Origin: Brachycybe producta
Lineage: Eukaryota > Arthropoda > Diplopoda > Playtdesmida > Andrognathidae
Assembly (NCBI GenBank): GCA_036925085.1
Contig: JAUPFP010000003.1
Span: 8,685,942-8,749,941, forward strand
Direction: 5' to 3'
DNA length: 64,000 nt
The notes beneath the pieces were generated by a model. The model ran no database searches and was not told the origin of the DNA. It was given only the letters and a program-made list of their open reading frames with translations. Every line of letters starts with the position of its first letter. The stretch's first letter is position 1. The position numbers and the translations under genes are program-made. Positions 53,757 through 64,000 of the stretch are shown here, piece after piece.

Positions 53757-55316
53757 TGGGACGACCCGACTGGTCCATCACAATACCTCGGATATGTTCA
53801 GTACCGTCCGAAAGAACTTGACCAAACTTACCCGGACACCAGACTCCAAAAAGGGGACAGGATCGTACCCATAGCAGTCCTCCGCACGGTAACGTTGGGT
53901 AGCGCCGACTCTACCCAGAGTCTCCCTCGCCGGACACGATGGGCCATCCACCGCCACAACGAGATGGTTGATTGGGTGATGGGTGCTTGTGTTGGCCGAC
54001 AAGAGGCCGAAAAGAGATGGTGAATTCCCGCAGAAACCCCCACCCTCCCCGTGGTACTCCCCAATAAAGCTCGACACAGTTTGTACGTTGAAATAAAAGG
54101 TGTTTTATTCAACACTTACTGGTAATGAGATGCAAGATGAAACACAACTTGGCTGATGCCTTCCACCAGCCAAGCCCCCATGGAAAACACCAAAGGGAAA
54201 AACAAACAAAGAAATCCAGAACAATGAATAATGGCGGCCACCCTGACCTCTAGCAAGAAGAAGTCTTTCCAAGTCAATTGCCTACAACACACTGCCCAGA
54301 TTCAATGGCTGACCAAGCCATTGAAACCTCCAGGCAACTCCACCTGGAGGGGACAGTGGTCACTTCTGACCTTTGTGGCAACCTGGTCTGCTCAATTTTT
54401 AAATTTTGAATGAGCAGACGAATTTCCTTATGGTGGTCTGCCTGACAGCTACAGTAGGCTGTTAGGTCGGACGCCATCTTGGTGCCAGCAGACCTCTCAC
54501 CATAAAGTCTATGGGTGAGAGGTCAGATGTGACCTCTGTCCCCTCCAGGTGGAGTTGCCTGGAGGTTTCCTGTGGCCTAGTCAACCACAGGATCTGGGCA
54601 GTTGGTTGTAGGCTTCAGGAAGGACTAGACCTGTGGGTGCAGGTCCAGGAGACCTCCACTGGCCAGTGCATCTTGTCATCTTTTGTTTTGCCTTTTGGCT
54701 TCTTTGCCTTTGTTTAAAGTGCCTTAGGGCTGGTCAAACGGACCAGCCCTTTACTGTACATAATCATCACTGCCTTCGTTTTCATCAAAGTGTAAATTAA
54801 ACACTGTTTTATCATCGTTTATACTTTGTGTCGAGTCTGTTTATTTGGGGAGTATCGCGGAGGGTGGGTTGTCCGGTGGGGTCAACACCACCATCTTCAC
54901 CGTCTTGTTTCGGCCGGTACTTGTGTCGGCTCGCGGTAGAACCGTTGTTCTACCGCGATATTCTCGGCGTGGCGGCGTGGTTCTCGTCCGTGTCCATCGA
55001 GGGTGGCTCCTGGGAGCCGACACGTCTCCAGGTTCACTGTGGGGAGGCAGCTACGGGTACGGTCCCGTCCCCGTAAGGAGCCGGTTGATGGTAAGTTTTT
55101 TACGTCTGTGTGTTTCGCGGGCGATTTAACTAATCGTGTTATTGTAACGGTCCAGCGGGACGTTACACCTTTCACCCATTGACTTCAATGGTGAGAGGTC
55201 TGCTGGCACCAAAATGGCGTCCAACCTAACAGCCTACTGTGCAGCTGTCAGGCAGACCACCATAGGAAGTTCGTCTGCTCAATCAAAAATTTGATTGAGC
55301 AAACCAGGTTTCCACA
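53757..55316 (-). repeat. Solo Gypsy family-2-like LTR split by another LTR
   Basis: About 762 bp in two parts (53757-54373 and 55172-55316). Flanked by CAAT at 53753-53756 and 55317-55320. On the minus strand it starts TGTGGAAACCTGG and ends GTCGGGTCGTCCCA, a mutated end. Confidence 0.82.
54374..55167 (+). repeat. Solo LTR family 2, inserted in the LTR above
   Basis: 794 bp, TGTGGCAACCTGG to AGCGGGACGTTACA, with CCTT at 54370-54373 and 55168-55171. Hairpin at 54932-54957. Confidence 0.92.
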
Positions 55317-56150
55317 CAATATCCTGTCTTGGGTCTTGAGTCCTCTTTTCATCTCAGTCCCACCCCTTAATACAAAGAGATTGTCCCGATAAGCAGTAGC
55401 ATTAAGTCAATGGGGTTGTGTTTTTCTAGTGAATATTGGTGTTAATTGACGATGTGTCATTTTCTATATTTTTGTTGACCACTGGTCAATCCTGTTGATT
55501 GGCCAGTTTGGTTTTTACTTTTTTTACTCAATCAGGGGATACTGAAAATGTGTTCTCAGTATGCTCTTTTTGGGTATAAAAGGTCGTGTTTTGATGTGTA
55601 TAAGGCATTCTGTAAACAGAGAATCTATACCCAATTTGGAATAGACTTCAATGGAAATAATCTTCAATAAACTGTTATTATGCTTAAGAGGGTGTTTGGT
55701 AAAAAAGAAGACATGCATATGCTTCGAGTCGATTATTTTGCCTGTAGGCGGTGTGAGTAGTTGATACAGGTGGAAAGCACTATCTCTATGACTCCTCGCT
55801 TCTCAATGAAAATATGAAAAACACGCCAATTGGTTGTTTTTTCTAGAATTCGTTTGATAGTTCTGGTACGTTAACTGCTCCTCCTGATCAGTGATAATCG
55901 ATTTTGAAAACTGTTTCCAATACTTCAATGATACGAAATCAATACCCAGGTAACACACTGACGTTGATTCAACGTTGATTTTTGGTCAAACGGTTGGATT
56001 TTCGTCATGGTCATCTTTCCAACCGTTTTCCAACGTTTTAAAAACGTTTGGATATGTGATTTGGAAAAACGTATTTTTATGTCGAATTTCAGACACATTT
56101 TCAACGTTTTTCCAACTGATTTCCAACGTTTATTATATGTTGTTCTAATG

Positions 56151-56620
56151 ACTATTTTACAACCATTTTGCAACCAATAATCAACTAAAAATCAACCGTT
56201 GATTTAACGTTGGTTGATGAACCTTAAAACAACGTCGTTAAATAGTTGGATTGGTAACGCAAATCCAACGTTGAAGACCGACTATTTTACAACCATTATA
56301 CAACCAATAATCAACTGAAAATCAACCGTTGATTTAATGTCGGTTGATCAACCTTAAAACAACGTTGTTAAATAGTTGGATTGGTAACGCAAATCCAACG
56401 TTGAAGACCGACTATTTTACAACCATTATACAACCAATAATCAACTGAAAATCAACCGTTGATTTATTGTTGGTTGATCAACCTTAAAACAACGTTGTTA
56501 AATAGTTGTGTTGGTAACGCAAATTCAATGTTGATGTCCGACTATTTTCAAACGATAATACAACGAATAATCAACTGAAAATCAACAGTTGATTTATTCA
56601 AGTGGGATATGCAACGATAA
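56151..56620. repeat. 130-bp tandem repeat, about 3.6 units
   Basis: Units start ACTATTTTACAACCA at 56151, 56281 and 56411 and ACTATTTTCAAACGA at 56541, spaced exactly 130 bp. Confidence 0.9.
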
Positions 56621-56970
56621 ATCAACAGTTGATTATCGTTGCATGTCCAACCTGAAAACAATGAGAAGCATAAGGGAAAAGCCATACATATATGTATTTT
56701 TATTTTTTGATATGTCTTAAAATATATAGTTGTAATATGTAAATGAAGTGTCTTATACACTGTGAATGGAAAAAAACGAACCATTTTTTTAATATTAGTG
56801 TTCATTTTTCTATCTATTATAGAGGTTCGTTTTTTTCCTTTCAGTGTAATTATAAGCATACTTCATTTACGTATATGCAACTTAAGATTAGTCTCTTTAT
56901 AGTTTAGATTAGTCTCTTTATAGTTTCCAAGCCTAATAAAGCCTTATTTAGCAAACCCCAAACAAGATTT

Positions 56971-57055
56971 CATCGTGGCCTAGTGGGTAAGTGACTGGAT
57001 CTGGACATTGGAGGACATGGAGGACACAAGATCGAATCCCTGCTGGTTCTGGTAA
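56971..57055 (+). repeat. tRNA-like SINE head or relic
   Basis: A-box-like TGGCCTAGTGGG (56976-56987) and B-box-like AGATCGAATCC (57029-57039) are spaced as in a tRNA promoter. No acceptor stem can be formed, so it is not a working tRNA gene. Confidence 0.55.
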
Positions 57056-58224
57056 GTACTAATTAGCGTTTAAAGTGTTGAAAAGTATGTCACTGGCTTG
57101 GTATGTATAAGGGCAGCTTGGACAATTATGATTCTCATTTTTAATTTTTTAGTTTTTAATTGATACTCTTAAAAATAATGACTAATCAAGTTTCGCAACG
57201 TTGATTTAATGTCGGAATTCGACGTTGAATCAACGTCGGATTTACAACGTTGATTCAACGTTTCCTGACGTGTCATCCCAACGTTGAATCAACATCGAAT
57301 TCGAACGTTGAATCAACGTATAGACTGACGTTGATTCAACGTTGAATCAACGTATAGACTGACGTTGATTCAACGTTGAATCAACGTTAGTGTGTTACCT
57401 GGGTATGAAACGATTTTGATTAAAAAAAATTCATAAATAAACTTTTTATTGATTGCTAAATAAATGTCCCATGTATTTTCAATGCAAATAAATCAAAATA
57501 AAACGATCGATAAAAAGTTTATTTCTAAGCTATTTTGATTTAAAAAATTTCTTTTATTTGTATTTCGTATTATTGAAGTATTGAAAACAGTTTTCAAAAT
57601 CGATTATCATTGATCAGGAGGAGCAGTTAACGTACCAGAACTATTAAACGAATTCTAGAAAAAAAAACCAATCAGCGTGTTTTCAGCCACGAATTGGCGC
57701 GCTGACAATTCGTGCGCTCCTCCCTTTTTTTAAAAAGACCAACGTGCACTCCTTCTGTTTGGAAATAGAACAACCCTCACTCAACGGTCTCTATGACGAA
57801 TCTTTTTCTTTGTCAGCTGCGGAGCCTCACCTACACTTCAAAGTCGACACAGTCCACAACCGTCAAAAATATGCATGTCTTGTTTTTTTACCAAATACCC
57901 TCTTAATAATTGCCAAGTCTTGTCTTTTATACTTATTGGGTAGAACGAAAGTTCAAGTTGAACTGCCAACCCAGGTGTAAACCTGGATCATCACTTCTAG
58001 ATGGAACTTCAAGGAACAACACGATCAACCAGCTTTTAACGGGCGAAAGCCCGGGGGTAGCAGACAGCTAAAAGATCCTTATAACTGTAAAAGTTCACTA
58101 AAGAGGAACTTGTGAGGAAACGGAAAGGGATTAATTTGTTCCCTTCCTCCCGAACCAGGACAGAATAAGCATCATTGCAACCACTTTTTGATATATTCTA
58201 TCCCCCACGAAGATGGTTCGTTAC

Positions 58225-59110
58225 ACTACAGCCAAATGAAGAGAAACTAAAGTGTTTCAGAAACTAGACTAGCATGAGAGTAGCTAAATCGTTAAAAAAA
58301 TATTCATGTTGGTAATACTTGCATGGTATCTTTCAAAATAAACTTTTCTTAGTGAAACATTTCAAAAACATTAGTGTAATTGAAGTTGAGTCATTTTTCA
58401 AACTCACATACAACTCGACATAAAATAGTCTTTAATGGGTTGAGCTACCCTTCTAGTTTCTTAAACGCATTCAAGTTTTTTTTATTATACAACTGAAAAG
58501 GCACATTAATTAAAGCATGCACATTAAAACCACCTTAACAGGATTTAATAGAACACATTTAATATAACTTAGGTGTTGGCTAGTTATTACATAATTTAAT
58601 TTCTTACTCTACATGAGGTTTTAAATATTTTACAATTCACATTTGTTCGCTTTTTCTTTTAAAAGTCTCTTACGCATGTCATCAACTTCTTCAAAATTAC
58701 AGTTTTTCAAATTCACTACGTAATTTTCAGGATTTTTAGTAAAATACTTTGCCATACGAACAGATTCCTCGTGTAAATCAGGTCTATTTCTTGGATATAT
58801 CAGATGAACATCTGTTGATAATGAACATTAACAAAATTAAATATTACTTTCATTTAGGGTGCCTGAATAGATATTTAATTTATTTTATGCCAACGGATAG
58901 CAGAAATGCAGTTGCTATTGTTCTAAAGGTCTCTTCCCCCTCTACGCACGGTTTTTTAGAAAACTTATATTTTTCAAATTTTTCAGTAGAAACATTACGA
59001 AAAAAAAAATCGAAGTGTTTTAGTGACTAGAATAGTTGTTGATAACGCTAAAAGTATGTTCACGATGATATCTTTCAAAATAAACTTTTTATCACAGTTT
59101 GAAACAGGCG
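58225..59110. repeat. AT-rich region with a diverged direct repeat
   Basis: About 100 bp near 58255-58345 recur near 59005-59080 (AAGTGTTTCAG...ACTAGA and TATCTTTCAAAATAAACTTTT). No gene seen. Confidence 0.5.
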
Positions 59111-59629
59111 AAACTAGTTTGGAACAGGCGAAAATAGTTTTTTTTTTTATTAAATCTCAATGGAAAATCCAAAAAACGTGTAGTTTTAAAACTCAAATAT
59201 AAAATGTTATTTTTTTAAGATATTGCCATGAAAAAACTTTTAACAATCTTTTACCATTCTAGTTTTGAAAAAAAAAAATTGATTTTTTTCATAATTTTGT
59301 TTCTAAAAAATTTCTCTTATCGTTTTTGCGTCCAAATTTTACAGAAATGTTTGTGGAGCACAACGCATGGCCCCTATAGTGGCTCTTTCCGGTTGGGCAA
59401 AAGCAAAATAAATATCTATACTGCCACCTTAATATTATATTTTGATTAATTTGAAACAAAAAATTTACATTGATCTTCAAAATCAGGATCACAATTTACT
59501 GCAGCGAACAAACCACTTTCAAATGCCATAAGATGATAACGTGAAACTATTAATTAAAATAAAAGAAAAAATTTAAAATATATTATCGAAGAGAAAAGAG
59601 CAAAAAAGCTTGGCAAAATGCGCCTATAA

Positions 59630-60230
59630 TGTTGATATGAAATAGGCAATATGAATCAAAACCACAGAACAACTAGGCAACGTGCATACAGTAGATGCTA
59701 AGAATTGAAATTGTTTACTGTCTTAGACTAAACAAATTAGGCATGGTGCACAATTTGCTTATCAATATGAATAATTAATATATTCACAGGCAATGTGCAA
59801 AAACAATGCACTTACAAGGCAATGTGCAAATGTGTTACATTTTCTTGAAAATGTACAAAATTTATACATTTTCAGTCAATATAAAAAACCACCAAACAAC
59901 TATGCAAAGTAATAATAAAAATAATGAATAAAATTTAAATAAAGAATAGTCAGACTAAAAGTTTAGGCATACATGTAAAATGTACAACTTCTATACAAAA
60001 TGAAGAATCTCAAATTTGCTAGTCACAACGAATAACTCATATATTCACTAGCACTGTACACATGCATCTATAAAGTGCACTTTAGGACTACTTTATAAGG
60101 CAATGTGCAAATATGGTACATTTTGTAAGTAATGTCGAAAACTAATTGAATTTTCTGCTGGCAAAGTACAAATATTCCATTATTTTAAGGCAATCTGGAA
60201 AATTTATTCATTTTAAAAAACGAATATAAC
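59630..60230. repeat. Diffuse GGCAATGTGCAAA repeats
   Basis: At least six loose copies of AGGCAA(T/C)GTGCA-type motifs, often followed by TACATTTT. No fixed period. Confidence 0.5.
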
Positions 60231-60239
60231 CAAAGTGTA

Positions 60240-61166
60240 AATTAAACTTTAATTTTGAAGTAAGGAAAGCTCAATTATTCAGCATATGAAACTACAAGAT
60301 AATTGTTTTTGCACACACACAGACAATAGTTATGGAACCAAAATATCACCACTCTCGAATGGCGGGCGTGTCCCCCCCCCGGACTTAAATCATATCGTGA
60401 TTATTAAGCAGATTGCCATGATTATGCTACAATATCAAAGCTGAAAAGAGCCATTTTAGCTGCTTTCGGGCAGAATTTCTGTAAATGTGTTTATAAATCT
60501 AGTTTAAAGTATGTAGAAAAGAATGTTTTAAGTTCTAAAACATCAGGACAGTTATATACCTTATAAATTTTATAGTTACTGTTGTGTTCAGAATGTTTTT
60601 GTCACAATAATTAATAAAAGTGAAAAGTTCATTAGTGCGTCTATAATTATGAAACGGTCATTTTCCAGTTTAATTTTTTTAATTTTTACCTTTTTAAGAA
60701 AAAAATTTCTGCCTAGCACAAAGTTTGTAATAAAAGATGATCTGTTTATGGTGAAATTGTCAGGCGAATCATTAAGTTTAACTGGATATATAACTGATTT
60801 TCAGGGTGCGTCTATATATATGAAACGCAATGTATGCTGGGAAAAAATAGCAAAAACGGATGTCTGTATTTTTATATGTCTGAATCTGTGAATTTGCGGG
60901 TCGAAAAACTCAACAACAGAGCGAGATATGGACAATATCTACCCAGGGGTTACTTTTTATGTTTTTTTTAGAAACAAATTTTGAGTTTTTTGTCATATTT
61001 TTGTGGGTTGAACAATTCGAAAACGGGGCCATCTGCAACAAATTGTCTTCGGACTGAAAATGTTGTACATTTTCGAACATTTTCGTAATGTATAAATTAC
61101 GTTATACACGTTCACGTGTTTATTATTTTACTTTTGAGACTTCACGCCTGTGTTGCGAGGTTAGAT
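60240..61166. other. AT-rich spacer, nothing recognised
   Basis: One 80-codon ORF at 60649-60891 has no family features. Confidence 0.45.
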
Positions 61167-61175
61167 CTATCCTCT

Positions 61176-61381
61176 ACAGGAAATTAGAAATCGGGACAAA
61201 CAGAAGTTGGCTCCTCGTCTTTTTATGACGAACGCAACTTCTAATTGGTTGGTCATGTAGCCTGACGTCACATGCTCTGCCCTTTTCAACGTTGAACCAC
61301 ACAACAAACCAATTAGAAGTTGCCTGTCGTCGTAAAAAGGGCGAAGCCAACTTCTGTTTGTCCCGATTTCTAATTGCCTGT
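61176..61381. mobile_element. Palindromic MITE, copy 4, with 9-bp duplication
   Basis: 206 bp, ACAGGAAATTAGAAATCGGG to its near-complement CCTGT, flanked by CTATCCTCT at 61167-61175 and 61382-61390. It is the only MITE of the group with a clear duplication. Confidence 0.9.
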
Positions 61382-61390
61382 CTATCCTCT

Positions 61391-61984
61391 TAACTTCAAA
61401 GTTGAAGTATAATTTTAACCGTTGAAAGACTGTTGATATTCGTTTTTGAATTTTAAATTGTTCATGGCTTTTACAATACAAAAATCATTCCTGTTTATAA
61501 TTGTAGCCAATAATTTTTTTTATATTTTCAGTCAATGTGCAGAACTTCAAAAAAAAATTTTTTTTTACTCACATACACCCGCGTGATCCTCCATTACTGT
61601 TCCATCTGCACGTCGAGTAAGGGTCTTATTGTATCTAACTTGTTGGTTATCCGGCCTTTACATTTAAAAAACAAATATTCAATAAGACGAATTAAAATAA
61701 ACATTTTCAATAATCAAATTATGATAAATTAAAAATTTAAAATAAAACTTTACACAATGAAGTTTACATGACCATGTGCAACACCATCAATATTAGTGAG
61801 CACAACACGCAGACAAGATACATCCATCCTTTCTTTATTTTCAGAAATGAAGTAAGATTCTACTACGTCTGAATTGGAAGCCTATTAAATAAATATACAT
61901 ATACAAAACATAATATAAATTAAGACCCGTCTATCTTTCTTTCCACGTATGTGTAACGCTGTGCAAACAAGGATAAAAACGCGT
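61391..61984. other. AT-rich spacer, nothing recognised
   Basis: No gene or repeat seen. Confidence 0.45.
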
Positions 61985-62297
61985 AAGCACATCGGAATTT
62001 ATATAAATTTAAATGAACCGCTTTTTTTTTCTGAAGGTCAACATTTTGTTGCCCTCTCCCCATCCAAGAACCCCATGATATTAAGTTGGAGAGGGGACAA
62101 ATTTGGAAAGGGGTGGGGGAGAGAGAAAGAAACGTTGAGGAGAAAAACGGAAAGGGGGAAACTGAAATTGAAATGATAGGAGTAAAAAAGAAACAAACGA
62201 CGCGCATGCGCACACTAGAGAAAATGAATATCTCATTTTTACTTTTAAATATAAAAAGGGGAGGGGACAATAGTAGCAAATTAAACTAGCATTTATC
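61985..62297 (+). repeat. GA-rich dispersed repeat, copy 2
   Basis: Matches 7805-8150 from CATCGGAATTTATATAAATT to ATTAAACTA. It runs directly into a MITE. Confidence 0.75.
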
Positions 62298-62440
62298 ACG
62301 GGCAATTGTGCCCAGCATTAGAATTTTTTTTGCTCCGCCCTTTTATGAACGTCATTAATTTCTAATTGGTTTGTTACTTGGTCTGAGGTCATAAAAGGGG
62401 CGGAGGAAAAGAAATTTTAATGCTGGGCACAATTGCCTGT
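62298..62440. mobile_element. Palindromic MITE, copy 5
   Basis: 143 bp, ACGGGCAATTGTGCCCAGC to GCTGGGCACAATTGCCTGT, inner arms GCTCCGCCC and GGGGCGGAG. No clear target duplication. Confidence 0.8.
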
Positions 62441-64000
62441 GAATTTGGCTCCTGTCATTTATGACGGGTTAATCCACTAGTTGGATTATATTTGCTTACA
62501 AGTATGTCTAAACTACACGTGAATAAAAAAGCAGAAAAAAGTTTCCCCTATATTTCTGTTTTTGTTTTCGTGTTGAGAAACATTTACAGAAGATGTGCGA
62601 AAAATATCGAGGAGGAGCTTTGAGAAATAATGCTACAGAATAGAAAATGAAAAAAATAATTTCCGATTTTTTTTTGTCAATTTTTTTTCAAATAAATACA
62701 ATTATTCGAATTTCGTTTTAGTTGGCGTTTTCGGCATGACCTTGACTTTATACAGAAATCGTTTTAGGTGCATTGATTATATGCATAATATGTGAACATT
62801 TTTTTGTATATTATAATAATGAGACGTTTGGGCCCGCCGCTTTACTTTTTTCCGTAAGCGCTCGTCAATTTGGGGCTTTCAAAACTTTGTCCTCACCCTG
62901 TACCTTGTGTAGCTTCTGGGCCACTCGGTACTTTCGGTACCAAGTCACCCAGATTCTATTTTAATCTTGACCCTTGAATTTACACATCATTTTTACTTCC
63001 AAATGAGTGGACTTATTAATTTTTAATTGTTTTGTTTTCCTCCGTTAATCAAATAAGGGAACAGTCGAACAATGGACTAATTTGATTTAGTAATTTTTTA
63101 AAAACTGGAGGCTGCGCCCCCAACTACCCTGCAACAAGCTTAATTTAACTAAACTATTCCTAATATTCTTCCAACTATTCCTACCGTTGTTCCGACCGTT
63201 CCTCTGCCGTGCCCATTGATCTCTATTAACATTTACTGGCGCAAGTATGACTTTTTTAAAAGTAAATATGAAATGATAGATGAATCATATTGTTTTATGG
63301 TGGAGTAAGGCAATGAAACTTCCAGAGAGGATTTTCTGCATGAAAATAAATTTTTATTATGGATCGGTTCTTCTGGATTCTGGTTCTTATGAATCGGTTT
63401 TTCTGACAATGCAGCATTATTTCAGCTGCACGAAAAACACATTGCCAATTGTTAAACTGGGTTTACAGTATATAATTTGGTTTTCACATTGCATTTCGCA
63501 TGATTCAAATGGATTCTTGTCCCGCTTCCACCATGTGCGGATCTACGTTAAGGCTATTTGGGCTTGAGCTTAAGGCCCCACGTTTTTAGGGAGGCCCCAA
63601 GATGCAGTTCAAAGTATCGTGCAGTTGTCAAAAGGGAGATATTAGCCTAAAAGTAATAACTACAATATCTTAAAAAGATTAAAACAATATATTTTACTGT
63701 ATACTACAAACAGCATTTATAAATTTTATTAATGTTTTTAAAAAGGACACAAGAATGACCTCAAAGCCAAGAGACCCCAAAAAGCTAGATCCGTCTGCCA
63801 CATGTTTCTTGGCTACTTGCAGATAGTGGTCAGTGGCCACCGCCATGAAGTTGGTTTAGCACAAGAGCCCTCTAGCATCTGTAACATCCAGCAACTCCCG
63901 TTCCCGCCAAAACCATAGGCTGGGGGGTAAACAACTCCTACCTGTCCCTCCCTCCTCTCTGACTCACACTTCTGATTCACATCGAAGTGGCGGAGTGATA
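62441..64000. other. AT-rich sequence to window end, no gene recognised
   Basis: Short ORFs at 62773-62964 and 63280-63567 show no known domain. No splice-linked exons recognised. Confidence 0.45.

Larger units (their letters stand above)
55945..57403. mobile_element. TA-flanked inverted-repeat element
   Basis: 1,459 bp with TIR CCCAGGTAACACACTGACG and complement, flanked by TA (55943-55944 and 57404-57405). Subterminal regions are made of repeated CAACGTTGATTCAACGT. A TA duplication is usual for Tc1/mariner-type elements, but no transposase is present. Confidence 0.82.
55688..57902. mobile_element. TTAA-flanked inverted-repeat element
   Basis: TTAA at 55684-55687 and 57903-57906. Ends GAGGGTGTTTGGTAAAAAA and its complement. 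The arms match on and off for over 200 bp (for example TCTAGAATTCGTTT and AACGAATTCTAGA). Without the inner element it is about 750 bp and has no transposase. piggyBac and Kolobok elements target TTAA. Confidence 0.82.
53609..58224 (+). mobile_element. LINE-like element copy 2, ORF deleted, with nested insertions
   Basis: With insertions removed it is about 830 bp: 53609-53756, then 55317-55687, then 57903-58224. The first part matches the 5' block of copy 1 (7729-7510) and the rest its 3' segment (about 5330-4785). The reverse-transcriptase region is missing. It is interrupted by an LTR at CAAT and a TTAA element; copy 1 shows both sites empty (7608-7611 and 5054-5057). Confidence 0.8.

Noticed and set aside
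56971-57055. Functional tRNA gene
   Set aside because: A and B boxes are present, but no acceptor stem or cloverleaf can be formed.
57744-57980. 78-codon ORF
   Set aside because: Spans the arm of the TTAA element and the LINE 3' segment, so it crosses an insertion boundary and is fortuitous.

Overview
This is a stretch of animal nuclear DNA. It is AT-rich, its one clear host gene is interrupted by introns, and most of the rest is transposable elements at many stages of decay. I see no bacterial features and cannot place the species more closely than a metazoan, probably an invertebrate. The host gene is ERO1, the endoplasmic-reticulum oxidase that reoxidises protein disulfide isomerase, on the + strand. 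Exon 1 (11158-11274) carries the start codon, signal peptide and an N-terminal Cys pair. Eleven more coding exons lie at 38762-40720. Joined in frame they encode about 464 residues, the usual length for animal ERO1, with all diagnostic cysteines. Intron 1 is about 27.5 kb and is filled with mobile elements; the other ten introns are about 55-80 bp. The promoter region has near-consensus unfolded-protein-response sites and a TATA-like box.

Layout. 1-4139: end of a minus-strand Ty3/Gypsy element (family 1). 4465-9425: a THAP-domain relic, a LINE-like element without a visible endonuclease, a GA-rich dispersed repeat, and a large inverted minisatellite. 9521-10891: three related palindromic MITEs just upstream of ERO1. 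11275-38761 (intron 1): a hAT-like element with an LTR inside it; an intact 753-codon ORF in a 2.78-kb element with terminal inverted repeats and a 9-bp duplication; two head-to-head copies of a third LTR family; a degraded Gypsy family-2 element with unrecognised ORFs 3' of pol; a 7-kb family-2 element (D) whose two long repeats both contain the end of the integrase gene; a solo LTR; and an LTR fragment. 41271-46100: short tandem repeats, a solo LTR, a + strand family-2 element cut off in gag, and an unassigned coding remnant. 46130-51153: a second family-1 element. 51238-53560: a solo LTR and a Gypsy integrase remnant. 53609-58224: a deleted copy of the same LINE-like element carrying insertions within insertions. 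58225-64000: AT-rich DNA with diffuse repeats and two more MITEs.

The window reads as one housekeeping gene and a layered record of transposition. Several insertions can be ordered because an uninterrupted copy of the target is present elsewhere in the window. The most unusual items are the chimeric long repeats of element D, the periodic hairpin arrays in the Gypsy leaders, the inverted-repeat transposon with a full ORF but a suspected active-site change, and the unrecognised 3' ORF block at 20494-23283.
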